NCBI RefSeq assembly: GCF_013031245.1
Contig: NZ_WPZL01000003.1
Span: 248,001 to 312,000 of the forward strand
Source of the DNA: Ruegeria lacuscaerulensis
GTDB taxonomy: Bacteria > Pseudomonadota > Alphaproteobacteria > Rhodobacterales > Rhodobacteraceae
Direction: 5' to 3'
Length of the DNA stretch: 64,000 nt
The translations under genes and the position numbers were made by a program. Every line of letters starts with the position of its first letter. Within the stretch, counting starts at the first letter, position 1. Positions 1-9,003 of the stretch are shown here, piece by piece. The notes under the pieces were generated by a model. The model worked only from the letters and a program-made list of their open reading frames with translations, ran no database searches and was not told where the DNA came from.

Positions 1-1062
1 AATATTGAGAAGCTGGCCGAGGATGCCCGCCGCCTGAACGCAGATCTGGCCGTCACGGCGCACGAGGACCGGTTAGATGACCTTCGGAGTGCGCTGTGTG
101 GCAGCAATGTCGAGGCCGCAGCAGGGCAGACCGCATTGACCGAAGCTGCTGCGCGGCCAGCGGATTGGGTTATGTCGGCCATTGTCGGTGCCGCCGGTCT
201 GCCGCCCGGTATCGAGGCCTTGAAACAAGGTGCGACGCTGGCTTTGGCAAACAAGGAAACTCTGGTCTGTGCCGGTTCCTTGGTGTTGGAGACCGCGAGC
301 GCGCATAATGCGCGACTGTTACCGGTGGACAGTGAACATTCAGCGGTGTTTCAGGCCTTGGTCGGTGAGGATATGGAAGCCGTCGAGCGCATCATAATTA
401 CCGCCAGTGGCGGCGCCTTCCGCGATTGGCCTATCGGCGATCTGGCTAACGCCACGGTTGAACAAGCGTCGAACCACCCAAACTGGAACATGGGTCAGCG
501 GATCACTATCGATAGCGCATCGATGTTTAACAAGGCTCTTGAGGTTATTGAAACCAAAGAATTCTTCGGTGTCGATGCGGACCAGATCGAAGTCCTCGTG
601 CACCCCGAGTCCATTGTGCACGCTCTGGTTGGCTTCAACGACGGGGCGGTCATGGCCCATATGGGTGCGCCGGACATGCGCCATGCAATTGGATTTGCAT
701 TGCATTGGCCAGACCGGCGCGATCTGCCGGTTGACCGTCTGAATTTGGCCAGGTTGGGCCAGCTTCGGTTTCATGAACCCGATGAGGCCCGTTATCCGGC
801 TCTGCGCCTGGCGCGCAACGTGATGGAACGCGGAGGTCTCTCGGGCGCTGTTTTTAACGCTGCGAAAGAGCGTGCGCTGGATCACTTCATAAACCGTCAG
901 ATCGGATTTCTCGAAATGGCCGACATTGTCGAGGCCGTATTGGACAGGTTTGAGGCCGCGGACGGCCTAATTGATGCTCCGATGAACCTTGATAACGTGC
1001 TCCAAACAGACCATCTGGCACGTAAGTGGGCCGACGCTGCCGTAATCCAAAAAGCAGGATGA
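1..1062 (+). CDS. dxr: 1-deoxy-D-xylulose 5-phosphate reductoisomerase, 5' end outside window
   Basis: Converts DXP to 2-C-methyl-D-erythritol 4-phosphate with NADPH, the committed step of the MEP isoprenoid pathway in the cytoplasm. The frame is open from base 1, giving 353 visible residues against roughly 390-400 for the family, so about 40 N-terminal residues with the NADPH-binding glycine motif lie outside. Visible family motifs are ANKET (residues 83-87), VDSEHSAVFQ, TASGGAFRDW, a long NWNMG...DSASMFNKALE stretch and HPESIVHALVG, which carry the metal and substrate ligands. It is followed after 4 nt by rseP, the usual neighbour in the envelope cluster. No disruption is seen. Confidence 0.96.
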   Translation, partial: NIEKLAEDARRLNADLAVTAHEDRLDDLRSALCGSNVEAAAGQTALTEAAARPADWVMSAIVGAAGLPPGIEALKQGATLALANKETLVCAGSLVLETASAHNARLLPVDSEHSAVFQALVGEDMEAVERIIITASGGAFRDWPIGDLANATVEQASNHPNWNMGQRITIDSASMFNKALEVIETKEFFGVDADQIEVLVHPESIVHALVGFNDGAVMAHMGAPDMRHAIGFALHWPDRRDLPVDRLNLARLGQLRFHEPDEARYPALRLARNVMERGGLSGAVFNAAKERALDHFINRQIGFLEMADIVEAVLDRFEAADGLIDAPMNLDNVLQTDHLARKWADAAVIQKAG

Positions 1063-1066
1063 AAAC

Positions 1067-2419
1067 TTGGACGTACTCTCTCTGATCCCTCAATTCGGCA
1101 ACCTGCTTTACACTATTGTTGCCTTTGTGATCGCACTTTCCGCCATTGTCGCGGTGCATGAATACGGCCACTACATCGTTGGGCGCTGGTCCGGCATTCA
1201 TGCCGAGGTTTTCTCGATCGGATTTGGCCCGGTTTTATGGAGCCGGGTCGACAAACACGGAACACGCTGGCAGGTCGCTGCTTTGCCGTTTGGTGGGTAC
1301 GTCAAATTTCTGGGCGACGCCAACGCCGCCTCGGGCAAAGACGAAGCCGCCATGAACGAAATAACTGAGCAAAGCCCCGAAGAACTGCGCCGCACCATGC
1401 ATGGCGCACCTCTTTGGGCGCGGGCCGCCACCGTAGCCGCGGGACCCGTTTTCAATTTCGTGATGTCCATTCTGATATTTGGTCTGATCTTCCTGTCTCA
1501 GGGCGTGACCAAGGATCCCCTGACAGTGGGAAAACTGTTTCCGTTGCCGGGTACTGTTCAGGAACTGCAGGACGGGGATGAGATCGTCGCCATTGCGGGC
1601 GTTCCCGTGCCGGAATTCGATCAGGCCGGCGCGTGGACTGACTTTACCGACGCTCTGCCCGTCGAGCCCGAACTGGACTATAGGGTGGTCCGGGACGGGC
1701 AAACGATGGACGTCACCGGGCCCTGGCTTTTTCCTCCGCTGATTCAGCAGGTTGCACCGCGCAGCGCTGCAATGGATATCGATCTACAGTCAGGCGATGT
1801 TATTACTTCTGTAAATGGCGAGCCGATTTTTGCCTTTGAGCAACTCAAAGACCATGTTGAAGGATCTGACGGTAAAGTCCTGCTGCTGAATGTCTGGCGG
1901 GACGGGGCCGAGTTGGATTTTGCACTGGCACCGCGCCGCACCGATGAGCCCCAGCCAGACGGCGGTTTCGTGACCCATTGGCGCATCGGAATTGTGGGTG
2001 GCATGCTGCTGGAACCGGCAACTGAACCGGCGGGACTTATGACGTCGCTATCCGGCGGCGTTCGGCAGACCCTTCGCATCATCGATGGGTCACTTTCGGG
2101 TATTTGGCATATGGTGACGGGCGCAATCAGCACCTGCAACATGTCGGGACCCATTGGAATTGCGGAAACTTCAGGTGCCATGGCCAGCCAGGGAGCTCAG
2201 AGTTTCATTTTCTTTATCGCGGTCTTGTCCACGGCGGTCGGTCTGCTGAACCTGTTCCCGATCCCAGCGTTGGATGGCGGGCATCTGGTTTTCTATGCCT
2301 ACGAAGCGGTCACCGGTAGACCACCCAGCGACGCTGCATTGCGCATTTTGATGGGGGTGGGTGTGTCGCTCATCCTCGGGTTGATGATATTTTCTGTCAC
2401 CAACGATCTGTTCTGTTAA
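1067..2419 (+). CDS. rseP: RIP metalloprotease RseP (site-2 protease)
   Basis: Inner-membrane zinc protease that cuts transmembrane segments of anti-sigma factors and remnant signal peptides. The 450 residues fit the family. The zinc motif HEYGH is at residues 31-35 in the first membrane helix, a hydrophobic segment follows at about 126-146, a PDZ region occupies the middle, and the third zinc ligand lies in NLFPIPALDGGHL near residue 400. The start is TTG four bases after the dxr stop; no better upstream start exists. The position between dxr and bamA matches the conserved envelope-stress cluster. Confidence 0.95.
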   Translation: MDVLSLIPQFGNLLYTIVAFVIALSAIVAVHEYGHYIVGRWSGIHAEVFSIGFGPVLWSRVDKHGTRWQVAALPFGGYVKFLGDANAASGKDEAAMNEITEQSPEELRRTMHGAPLWARAATVAAGPVFNFVMSILIFGLIFLSQGVTKDPLTVGKLFPLPGTVQELQDGDEIVAIAGVPVPEFDQAGAWTDFTDALPVEPELDYRVVRDGQTMDVTGPWLFPPLIQQVAPRSAAMDIDLQSGDVITSVNGEPIFAFEQLKDHVEGSDGKVLLLNVWRDGAELDFALAPRRTDEPQPDGGFVTHWRIGIVGGMLLEPATEPAGLMTSLSGGVRQTLRIIDGSLSGIWHMVTGAISTCNMSGPIGIAETSGAMASQGAQSFIFFIAVLSTAVGLLNLFPIPALDGGHLVFYAYEAVTGRPPSDAALRILMGVGVSLILGLMIFSVTNDLFC

Positions 2420-2423
2420 TTGT

Positions 2424-2446
2424 GGCGACCTTCTCACAGGGTCGCC
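2424..2446 (+). terminator. stem-loop after rseP
   Basis: A 7-bp perfect stem GGCGACC (2424-2430) / GGTCGCC (2440-2446) with a 9-nt loop begins 5 nt after the rseP stop. It is followed by GCATTTCC, not a real U-run, so it may act as a weak terminator or an mRNA 3' stabiliser. Confidence 0.4.
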
Positions 2447-2512
2447 GCATTTCCGCCGCAATTGAAGCGTAGTTTTATCGGGTAAAATTTTTCTACCGTG
2501 ACAGAGGTTGCG

Positions 2513-2641
2513 ATGACTAAGGCGCTGCGAAAATCCGTTAAAAGCTTTGGCTTCCTTTTCGTGTTGAACTGGGATTCGATCCTGTTCTTCGGCGCGACGG
2601 CTTTGGCAATGGCCGGATGGGCTTATCTCATCAGTATGTGA
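2513..2641 (+). CDS. small hydrophobic peptide, 42 aa
   Basis: An ATG-initiated frame of 42 codons between rseP and bamA, preceded by AGAGG about 7 nt upstream. The product begins MTKALRKSVKSFGF, a basic amphipathic segment, and then has one likely membrane span (about residues 14-41, rich in F, L, A, W) ending in SM. The positive N-terminus and single helix suggest a small inner-membrane protein with the N-terminus inside. I do not recognise a family. A terminator-like stem follows at 2671. It lies on the strand of its neighbours but is separated from both by 90-130 bp and could be an independent unit or spurious. Confidence 0.42.
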   Translation: MTKALRKSVKSFGFLFVLNWDSILFFGATALAMAGWAYLISM

Positions 2642-2670
2642 TTCTGCTCTGTAATTGAAAACCGAAACTG

Positions 2671-2697
2671 GCGGTCCTCTGGGCCGCTTTGTTATTT
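2671..2697 (+). terminator. Rho-independent terminator-like stem
   Basis: GCGGTCC (2671-2677), loop TCT, GGGCCGC (2681-2687): seven pairs including one G-U, followed by the T-rich run TTTGTTATTTGG. It sits 30 nt after the 42-aa peptide and before the putative bamA promoter. Confidence 0.5.
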
Positions 2698-2703
2698 GGT
2701 CTT

Positions 2704-2732
2704 TTGACAAGGGTAAATATTCTCGCTACTCA
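2704..2732 (+). promoter_or_regulatory. possible sigma70-type promoter for bamA
   Basis: TTGACA at 2704-2709, a 17-nt spacer, then TACTCA at 2727-2732, 35 nt before the bamA start. The -35 is perfect and the -10 poor, as is common in alphaproteobacteria. Read by eye only. Confidence 0.35.
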
Positions 2733-2767
2733 ACGATAAAGTCCAAATTCATTGGGTAGAGCAGAAT

Positions 2768-5128
2768 ATGACTGATAGGCGAGGCGCGGGCACATCCTGC
2801 GGGGGACAAAAGCCGGAAAACAAGATTTTGTGGCGGTCACTAACGTTTTTTTTCCTTCTAACTCTCGTGAGTTTAGTGCCGTGGCCCCAGTCGGCATGGG
2901 CCCAGACTTATGTGATTAATTCGTTCGATGTCGAGGGAAACCGACGCATCGAAACCTCGACAATCATCGCGCGCACCGGAATCGAACCGGGCCAGACCGT
3001 AACGGCCGGTCAGCTAAACGATGCCTTTCAGCGTTTGCTTGACAGTGGTGTTTTTGAGACAGTCGAACTGACGCCGCGCGGCAACACCCTGCTGATCGAA
3101 GTTGAAGAATATCCGACAATCAACCAGATCAGCGTCGAGGGTAATCGCCGGGTAAAGGACGACGTCCTGCTCGACGCGATCTCATCCGAACCGCGGCGCG
3201 TCTTTACTCCGCAGGTTGCCGAAGCGGACGCGGATCTGATCGCTGAAATCTACTCCTCGCAGGGCCGTGTTTCGGCGACTGTCATTCCGCGTATCATCCG
3301 CCGCAGCGACAACCGCGTCGATCTGGTGTTCGAAGTCGCCGAAGGCACCACCATCGAGGTTGAGCGTGTCAGTTTTGTCGGCAACCGTGCGTATTCCGAC
3401 CGTCGCCTGCGACGTGTTCTCCAGACCAAACAGGCGAACTTCCTGCGCACATTCCTGCGGAGTGATACTTTCATCGCGGACCGCATCGAATTCGACAAAC
3501 AGGTCATCCGGGATTTTTATCTGTCCCGCGGTTACGTTGATTTCCGCGTCAACAGCGCAAATGTCGAATTCACCCGTGAGCGTGACGCGTTTTTCCTGGT
3601 GATGAACATCACCGAGGGGCAAAAGTTCTCGTTTGGCAAAATCTCTACTGTCAGCGAAATCCCCGGCGTGAACGCAGCGGACTATCAGGACGCGCTGAAG
3701 ATCAGGCCGGGCGTAACGTATTCGCCGACGCTGGTCGAAAACTCGATCGCGCGGATGGAGCGCTTGGGCGTGAAGCAGGGCGTCGATTTCCTTCGGGTTG
3801 AGCCCCGGGTTACCCGTAACCCGCGTGACCTGACTCTGGATGTTCAGTTTGTTCTGACCCGGGGTCCCCGGATCTTTGTCGAACGGATTGACATCGAAGG
3901 GAACACAACAACACTGGACCGGGTGATCCGCCGTCAGTTTGACACCGTGGAAGGCGATCCGTTCAATCCGCGCGAAATCCGACAGGCCGCTGAACGTATT
4001 CGGGCTCTTGGGTTCTTTGCCGTGGCAGATGTCGAACCTCGCGAAGGGTCTTCGCCAAGTCAGGTTATTGTCGACGTGGACGTCGAAGAGCAACCTACCG
4101 GTTCGCTTAGCCTCGGTGGTAGCTACTCGGTGTCTGATGGTTTCGGGATCGCAATTGGTCTGAGCGAATCCAACTTCCTGGGCCGCGGTCAGACTGTCGG
4201 GCTTACGCTCTCGACTGCACAGGACGCGGAAGAATACTCGCTTAGTTTTACGGAACCATATCTGCTGGGCCGCAAACTGCGCTTTGATCTGGGACTGGGT
4301 CTTGCATCGACCAACTCGAGCTTTGCCAGCTATGACACACAGACTGTTTTCTTCAATCCTCAACTGAGCTACGCAATTGGAGAATTGTCTTCGCTGCGGT
4401 TGCGCTATGGCTGGAATCGAAGTGAGATGACCCAGCAGGACGATGAAATCAACGGCGCGGTCATTTCTTCGGAAATTGCTCAGGGCAAACGTACGACCAG
4501 TTCACTCGGCGTTTCCTATGTCTATGATAGCCGGATTGGGGGCCTGAACCCGAATGCCGGTGTTCTGTTCGAAGTCGGTGTAGATGCGGCTGGCCTTGGC
4601 GGCGATAACGAATACTACAAGTCGACCGCCCGTGGTATTGCTCAGACCAGAGTGTGGAACGAAGAAGTCGTACTGCGCGCGACCCTGGAACTGGGGGCAC
4701 TGCATTGGCGCGGCGATGACTTTAGCCGCACCCTTGATCGTTTCGTTCTGGGCCCCAACACCTTCCGCGGGTTCGAGCCTGCCGGCATCGGCCCCCGCGA
4801 CCTGTCGAATAATCAGGATGACGCAATTGGTGGTAACTATTACTGGGTAGCCCGGTTAGAGTCAGACTTCCCGCTGGGCTTGCCTGAGGAACTTGGTCTG
4901 CGCGGCGGCGTGTTCTACGACTTCGGCAACTTGTACAACATCGATAACGTAAACACGGCCGGGGCGAATATCGTTGGCGCCGACGGCTCGATTCGCCACG
5001 TCATCGGGGTATCGGTACTGTGGGAAACGCCATTTGGTCCTCTGCGCTTCAACTTCTCGCAAGCCTTGAAAAAAGAGGATTTCGACAAAGAGCAGAATTT
5101 CGACCTGACAGTTCAGGCTCGGTTCTGA
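2768..5128 (+). CDS. bamA: outer membrane protein assembly factor BamA
   Basis: Central outer-membrane insertase of the BAM complex, inserting beta-barrel proteins. Length 786 aa is typical. A long N-region precedes a signal segment (residues about 24-45) with likely cleavage after AWA (45). Five POTRA repeats follow; the first starts YVINSFDVEGNRRIE, and related EGNRR/EGNTT elements recur. The C-terminal half is a 16-strand barrel with alternating hydrophobic residues and the conserved FRGFEPAGIGPRD lid-loop motif. The protein ends in phenylalanine (LTVQARF), the normal barrel signature. A TTG at 2828 would give a shorter signal sequence and is a possible true start. ompH follows after 6 nt. 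Confidence 0.97.
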   Translation: MTDRRGAGTSCGGQKPENKILWRSLTFFFLLTLVSLVPWPQSAWAQTYVINSFDVEGNRRIETSTIIARTGIEPGQTVTAGQLNDAFQRLLDSGVFETVELTPRGNTLLIEVEEYPTINQISVEGNRRVKDDVLLDAISSEPRRVFTPQVAEADADLIAEIYSSQGRVSATVIPRIIRRSDNRVDLVFEVAEGTTIEVERVSFVGNRAYSDRRLRRVLQTKQANFLRTFLRSDTFIADRIEFDKQVIRDFYLSRGYVDFRVNSANVEFTRERDAFFLVMNITEGQKFSFGKISTVSEIPGVNAADYQDALKIRPGVTYSPTLVENSIARMERLGVKQGVDFLRVEPRVTRNPRDLTLDVQFVLTRGPRIFVERIDIEGNTTTLDRVIRRQFDTVEGDPFNPREIRQAAERIRALGFFAVADVEPREGSSPSQVIVDVDVEEQPTGSLSLGGSYSVSDGFGIAIGLSESNFLGRGQTVGLTLSTAQDAEEYSLSFTEPYLLGRKLRFDLGLGLASTNSSFASYDTQTVFFNPQLSYAIGELSSLRLRYGWNRSEMTQQDDEINGAVISSEIAQGKRTTSSLGVSYVYDSRIGGLNPNAGVLFEVGVDAAGLGGDNEYYKSTARGIAQTRVWNEEVVLRATLELGALHWRGDDFSRTLDRFVLGPNTFRGFEPAGIGPRDLSNNQDDAIGGNYYWVARLESDFPLGLPEELGLRGGVFYDFGNLYNIDNVNTAGANIVGADGSIRHVIGVSVLWETPFGPLRFNFSQALKKEDFDKEQNFDLTVQARF

Positions 5129-5134
5129 TCCTGA

Positions 5135-5719
5135 ATGGCGAAACGTGTTTTAATGAAACTGCAGGGCCCCATTCGGGCCCTGTGTGTTTTTTTCCTTCTG
5201 GCGTTTGCAGTTCCAGTGGCAGCCCAACAGCTCGGCGTCCCGCAGAGCAGCGTGTTGACGTTGTCCAGTGAACGGCTGTTCGCAGAATCCGCTTTCGGTC
5301 AACGTATCCTGCGCGAGATTGAAGCAGAGGGCATATTGTTGGGCGAAGAAAATGAGCGGATCGTCGACGAACTGAGCAAAGAAGAAAAGGACCTGACAGA
5401 AAAGCGCGCGAATATGGCGGCTGATGAGTTCCGCCCCCTTGCCGAAGCCTTCGACAGAAAGGTTCAATCTCATCGGGAAGGGCAACGCGCTAAGCTGGAC
5501 GCTCTGGCGCGACGTAGTGAAGAGGCACAACAGAAATTCTTTGAGCTTGTTCAGCCGGTATTGATTGATCTGCTGCGCGAAACTGGCGCCTCGGTGATCA
5601 TCGAACGATCCAGCGTGTTCCTCAGTTCCGACCGAACCGATATTACTGACGCTGCCATTGCCCGGATCAACACGGCCATCGGTGATGGCGGCGAACTTGA
5701 GAACGGGGCCAGCGAATAG
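5135..5719 (+). CDS. OmpH/Skp-family periplasmic chaperone
   Basis: A 194-residue Skp/OmpH-like holdase that keeps unfolded outer-membrane proteins soluble on the way to BamA. It has a signal peptide (residues about 7-30, likely cleaved near AAQ) and a charged, heptad-like region (about 60-130, rich in E, K, R, A) matching Skp's tentacle helices. It ends in an acidic tail. Two in-frame ATGs (5135 and 5153) could start it; the second gives a more compact signal peptide. The gene is 6 nt after bamA and almost certainly co-transcribed with it. The symbol is withheld because Skp-like genes carry varied names in this group. Confidence 0.88.
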   Translation: MAKRVLMKLQGPIRALCVFFLLAFAVPVAAQQLGVPQSSVLTLSSERLFAESAFGQRILREIEAEGILLGEENERIVDELSKEEKDLTEKRANMAADEFRPLAEAFDRKVQSHREGQRAKLDALARRSEEAQQKFFELVQPVLIDLLRETGASVIIERSSVFLSSDRTDITDAAIARINTAIGDGGELENGASE

Positions 5720-5791
5720 GTTTGCTTGCCCTTGGGGCGCGGTATTGCTAACCACGCGGCAAACAGAAATCCAGGACAGGACTACATCATC

Positions 5792-6265
5792 ATGAGCACG
5801 GAAACCAAGAGCGCCGACATTCAGCTGATTCAGCGGATATTGCCGCATCGTTATCCGTTTCTGTTGGTCGACAAGGTTGTGGATATCTCGGGCTATGAGT
5901 CTGCGGTCGGCATCAAGAACGTCACCATGAACGAGCCCCATTTCCAGGGACATTTTCCGGGCACTCCGATCATGCCGGGCGTGACCATTGTCGAAGCTAT
6001 GGCGCAGACGGCGGGTGTCATGCTGGGCGTGGGTATGGACGTGATTGACAGCGAATTGCTGATCTACTTCATGAACATCGACAAGTGTAAATTCCGCCGC
6101 AAAGTGGTTCCTGGCGACGTCCTGGAAATGCACGTTGAAACTGTACGCGGCAAAAAGGGCGGCAAGATTTTCAAGTTCAGCGGTCGCGCGACGGTAGAAG
6201 GTGAGGTCGCGGCCGAAGCCGAATTCTCGGCCTATGTTGACTGGGATATGGAAAAAACGACATGA
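5792..6265 (+). CDS. fabZ: 3-hydroxyacyl-[ACP] dehydratase FabZ
   Basis: Dehydrates 3-hydroxyacyl-ACP in fatty acid elongation and competes with lipid A synthesis for 3-hydroxymyristoyl-ACP. It is a hotdog fold of 157 aa from the ATG at 5792. An upstream in-frame TTG (5726) would add 22 residues absent from the family, so I prefer 5792. The opening [15 protein letters not shown] is characteristic. The catalytic pair is His54 in GHFPG and Glu68 in VEAMAQ. It overlaps lpxA by 4 nt (ATGA). In many Gram-negatives lpxD lies just upstream; here ompH does. Confidence 0.97.
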   Translation: MSTETKSADIQLIQRILPHRYPFLLVDKVVDISGYESAVGIKNVTMNEPHFQGHFPGTPIMPGVTIVEAMAQTAGVMLGVGMDVIDSELLIYFMNIDKCKFRRKVVPGDVLEMHVETVRGKKGGKIFKFSGRATVEGEVAAEAEFSAYVDWDMEKTT

Positions 6266-7047
6266 GCGGTATCCACCCCAGCGCAATAATCGAAGATGGC
6301 GCCCAAATCGGTGAGGGCTGTGTCATCGGGCCATTTTGCTATGTGGGCGCTCAGGTTACATTGGGTGATCGGGTAGAGCTGAAATCGCATGTTGTCGTAA
6401 CGGGCGATACTTCGGTCGGCGACGAAACCGTGATCTTCAACTTTTCGGTCATCGGTGAAATTCCGCAGGATTTGAAATTCGGCGGCGAAAATACCCGGCT
6501 GGAAATCGGCAAACGCAACCGAATTCGTGAACATGTCACGGTAAATACTGGCACGGAAGGTGGCGGCGGTGTCACTCGGATCGGTGATGATTGCCTTCTG
6601 ATGGCCGGGGTGCATGTGGCGCATGACGTTCAGATCGGCAACCGTGTGATCATGGTAAACCATGCAGGGGCTGCAGGGCATTGTATCATCGAAGACGACG
6701 TAATCGTGGGCGGCATTTCCGGGTTGCACCAATGGGTCCGGGTGGGCCGCGGTGCCATAATCGGAGCACTGACCATGGTTCCCAACGACGTCATACCCTA
6801 TGGGCTGGTTCAGGCACCTCGGGGTGAACTGGACGGGCTAAACCTGGTTGGCTTGAAACGTAAGGGCGTATCGCGCCAGGATATCTCGGCCCTGCGTGCT
6901 GCGTTCCGGGAGCTGTCGACAGGAGACGGCACTTTCATGGAGCGTGCTCATCGACTGAACGCCGATAACGAAAGCGAATACGTTCAGCGGATCATCGATT
7001 TTGTCACGGGCCATTCGGACCGTTCCTTCCTGACACCGGGGAAGTAA
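6262..7047 (+). CDS. lpxA: UDP-N-acetylglucosamine acyltransferase LpxA
   Basis: First step of lipid A synthesis: transfers 3-hydroxyacyl from ACP to UDP-GlcNAc. At 261 aa it has the usual length, a left-handed beta-helix of isoleucine-patch hexapeptides ([25 protein letters not shown] and others) and a helical C-terminus. The catalytic base corresponds to His121 in [12 protein letters not shown]. It starts inside the fabZ stop (ATGA) and is followed after 4 nt by lpxI, so translation is probably coupled. Confidence 0.97.
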   Translation: MSGIHPSAIIEDGAQIGEGCVIGPFCYVGAQVTLGDRVELKSHVVVTGDTSVGDETVIFNFSVIGEIPQDLKFGGENTRLEIGKRNRIREHVTVNTGTEGGGGVTRIGDDCLLMAGVHVAHDVQIGNRVIMVNHAGAAGHCIIEDDVIVGGISGLHQWVRVGRGAIIGALTMVPNDVIPYGLVQAPRGELDGLNLVGLKRKGVSRQDISALRAAFRELSTGDGTFMERAHRLNADNESEYVQRIIDFVTGHSDRSFLTPGK

Positions 7048-7051
7048 ACTT

Positions 7052-7846
7052 ATGTTGGCGCTGATAGCTGGAACGGGGGCTTTGCCTAACGAAGTCGTTG
7101 AGCATCTGCCGCAACGCCCCGTGGTCTGCGCCCTGGAGGGGTTTGTGCCCGATACACTGACAGCGGATGTTGTGTTTCCGCTGGAACAGCTTGGCACGTT
7201 TATTGCCGATTTGCAGGAGCGTGGCGTAACCGAGATTTGCATGGCCGGTGCGGTCCGGCGTCCGGCCATTGATCCTTCCCGGATCGATGCGGCCACAATG
7301 CCTTTGGTTCCGGTTCTGCAACGGGCCCTTATGTCCGGAGATGACGGGGCTCTGCGGGCGGTGATCGGAATTCTTGAAAATGCCGGCTTGTCGGTTCGCG
7401 CGGCGCATGAAATCGCTCCGTCTTTGCTGCCGCAACTTGGATGCCTGACAGACGCGCAACCTTCTGAGGGTGACCTTGCCGACGCAGACCGGGCGACCGG
7501 TATTCTTCATGCCATGGGTGCGGCGGATATCGGTCAGGCCTGTGTTGTTTCAAAAGGTCAGGCTTTGGCGGTCGAAAGCATATTTGGCACCGATTGGATG
7601 TTGCAGTCTCTGACCCAAAGGCCAGATGCTGGTGGCGGTGTTCTATTCAAGGCCCCGAAACCCAATCAGGATCGCCGAGCGGACCTGCCAACGATTGGTC
7701 CAAGCACCGTCTCAAGCGCGGTAGCCGCCGGGCTGAGCGGCATCGTGATCGAAAAAGGCGGTGTGATCGTACTTCAGCAAGAGCGTGTTATTGAAGAGTG
7801 TGACCGTCTGGGCCTGTTTCTCCAAGTCCGTGAGCGGGCCAGCTGA
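7052..7846 (+). CDS. lpxI: UDP-2,3-diacylglucosamine pyrophosphatase LpxI (DUF1009)
   Basis: Hydrolyses UDP-2,3-diacylglucosamine to lipid X in alphaproteobacteria that lack LpxH. At 264 aa it matches the family, opening MLALIAGTGALPNEV and holding conserved segments EICMAGAVRRPAID and GRATGIL-like regions. The assignment rests on DUF1009 similarity as I recall it and on location between lpxA and lpxB, the standard alphaproteobacterial arrangement. Its stop overlaps the lpxB ATG by one base. Confidence 0.92.
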   Translation: MLALIAGTGALPNEVVEHLPQRPVVCALEGFVPDTLTADVVFPLEQLGTFIADLQERGVTEICMAGAVRRPAIDPSRIDAATMPLVPVLQRALMSGDDGALRAVIGILENAGLSVRAAHEIAPSLLPQLGCLTDAQPSEGDLADADRATGILHAMGAADIGQACVVSKGQALAVESIFGTDWMLQSLTQRPDAGGGVLFKAPKPNQDRRADLPTIGPSTVSSAVAAGLSGIVIEKGGVIVLQQERVIEECDRLGLFLQVRERAS

Positions 7847-9003
7847 TGCGAGTTTTTGTGGTCGCCGGAGAACCTTCGGGCGACCGCTTGGGCGGGGCGT
7901 TGATGGCCGGGCTGTGCAGCCTTGTGCCTGATGTAACGTTTGACGGGGTCGGCGGGCCTCTGATGCAGGCGCAAGGGTTGGAAAGCCGGTTTCCCATGGC
8001 CGAGCTGTCAGTGATGGGGCTGGTCGAGGTTCTGCCCAAGTTCTTTCACCTTAAACGCCGCATCGCCGAGACAGCGAAGGCGGTACTAGACACGCAGCCT
8101 GATGTTTTGATCACGATCGACAGTCCCGACTTTTCCCTGCGCGTTGCCAAGCTGGTGAAGGCGCAAAGCACGATCAGAACCGTACACTACGTCGCCCCCA
8201 GCGTCTGGGCATGGCGGCCGGGACGGGCGGACAAGATGGCGAAAGTCATCGACCACGTTCTGGCGCTGTTGCCGTTTGAGCCGCCCTACATGGAGCGCGC
8301 TGGTATGGAGTGCGATTTCGTCGGTCATCCTGTCGCAACCGAGCCGGAGACGAGTGAACAGGAAATAGCGGAATTCCGTTCGGCCTATGATCTCGGAGAG
8401 TCTCCGCTCGTTCTGGCTTTGCCAGGATCGCGTCGAGGCGAGATCGACCGTCTGGCCCCGGTTTTTGGTGAGGCGCTGCGCCTCTACCTGAACGACAAAC
8501 CGGACGCGCGGGTAGTGGTTCCCGCTGTGGCGCATATGGTCGATACCGTGACCGAACATGTTCGAACCTGGCCAAGCAACGCAGTCGTGATAGACCCGCG
8601 CGATATACCGTCCGATCAGGCGGCCCGGCAAAAACGGGCGGCGTTTGCGACGGCTGAGCTGGCTCTGGCTGCTTCGGGGACGGTCTCTCTGGAGTTGGCT
8701 GCGCAATCCACGCCGATGGTGATCGCCTACAGGCTTAGTTGGCTGACCCAGAAGATGGCCGAGCGGATGGTCAAACTGGACACGGTAACACTGGTCAATC
8801 TGGTTTCGGAAACCCGTGCTGTGCCCGAATGCCTTTTGGATGACTGCCAACCCGACAAGATCGCAGCTGCGCTCAGGCAGGTCTCGGACACGCCGGATGC
8901 GCAGCGCGACGCGATGGCTGTGACGATGGAACGACTTGGACGCGGCGGTGAAGCGCCCGGTTTGCGTGCGGCCAAAGCGGTACTGGCACGGATGACCGCC
9001 TGA
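7846..9003 (+). CDS. lpxB: lipid-A-disaccharide synthase LpxB
   Basis: Inverting glycosyltransferase (family GT19) joining lipid X and UDP-2,3-diacylglucosamine at the inner membrane. 385 aa. Conserved motifs include VVAGEPSGDRLGGALMAGL at the N-terminus, PSVWAWRPGR, LPFEPPYM, GHPVA, LPGSRRGEIDRL and ASGTVSLELA, the last being donor-binding. The start ATG overlaps the lpxI stop, and its own stop overlaps the next ATG, giving a tightly coupled block. Confidence 0.97.
   Translation: MRVFVVAGEPSGDRLGGALMAGLCSLVPDVTFDGVGGPLMQAQGLESRFPMAELSVMGLVEVLPKFFHLKRRIAETAKAVLDTQPDVLITIDSPDFSLRVAKLVKAQSTIRTVHYVAPSVWAWRPGRADKMAKVIDHVLALLPFEPPYMERAGMECDFVGHPVATEPETSEQEIAEFRSAYDLGESPLVLALPGSRRGEIDRLAPVFGEALRLYLNDKPDARVVVPAVAHMVDTVTEHVRTWPSNAVVIDPRDIPSDQAARQKRAAFATAELALAASGTVSLELAAQSTPMVIAYRLSWLTQKMAERMVKLDTVTLVNLVSETRAVPECLLDDCQPDKIAAALRQVSDTPDAQRDAMAVTMERLGRGGEAPGLRAAKAVLARMTA

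Noticed and set aside
3182..4363. 393-aa minus-strand open frame opposite bamA
   Set aside because: Antisense shadow of a high-GC gene; composition is Arg/His/Asp-rich without motifs.
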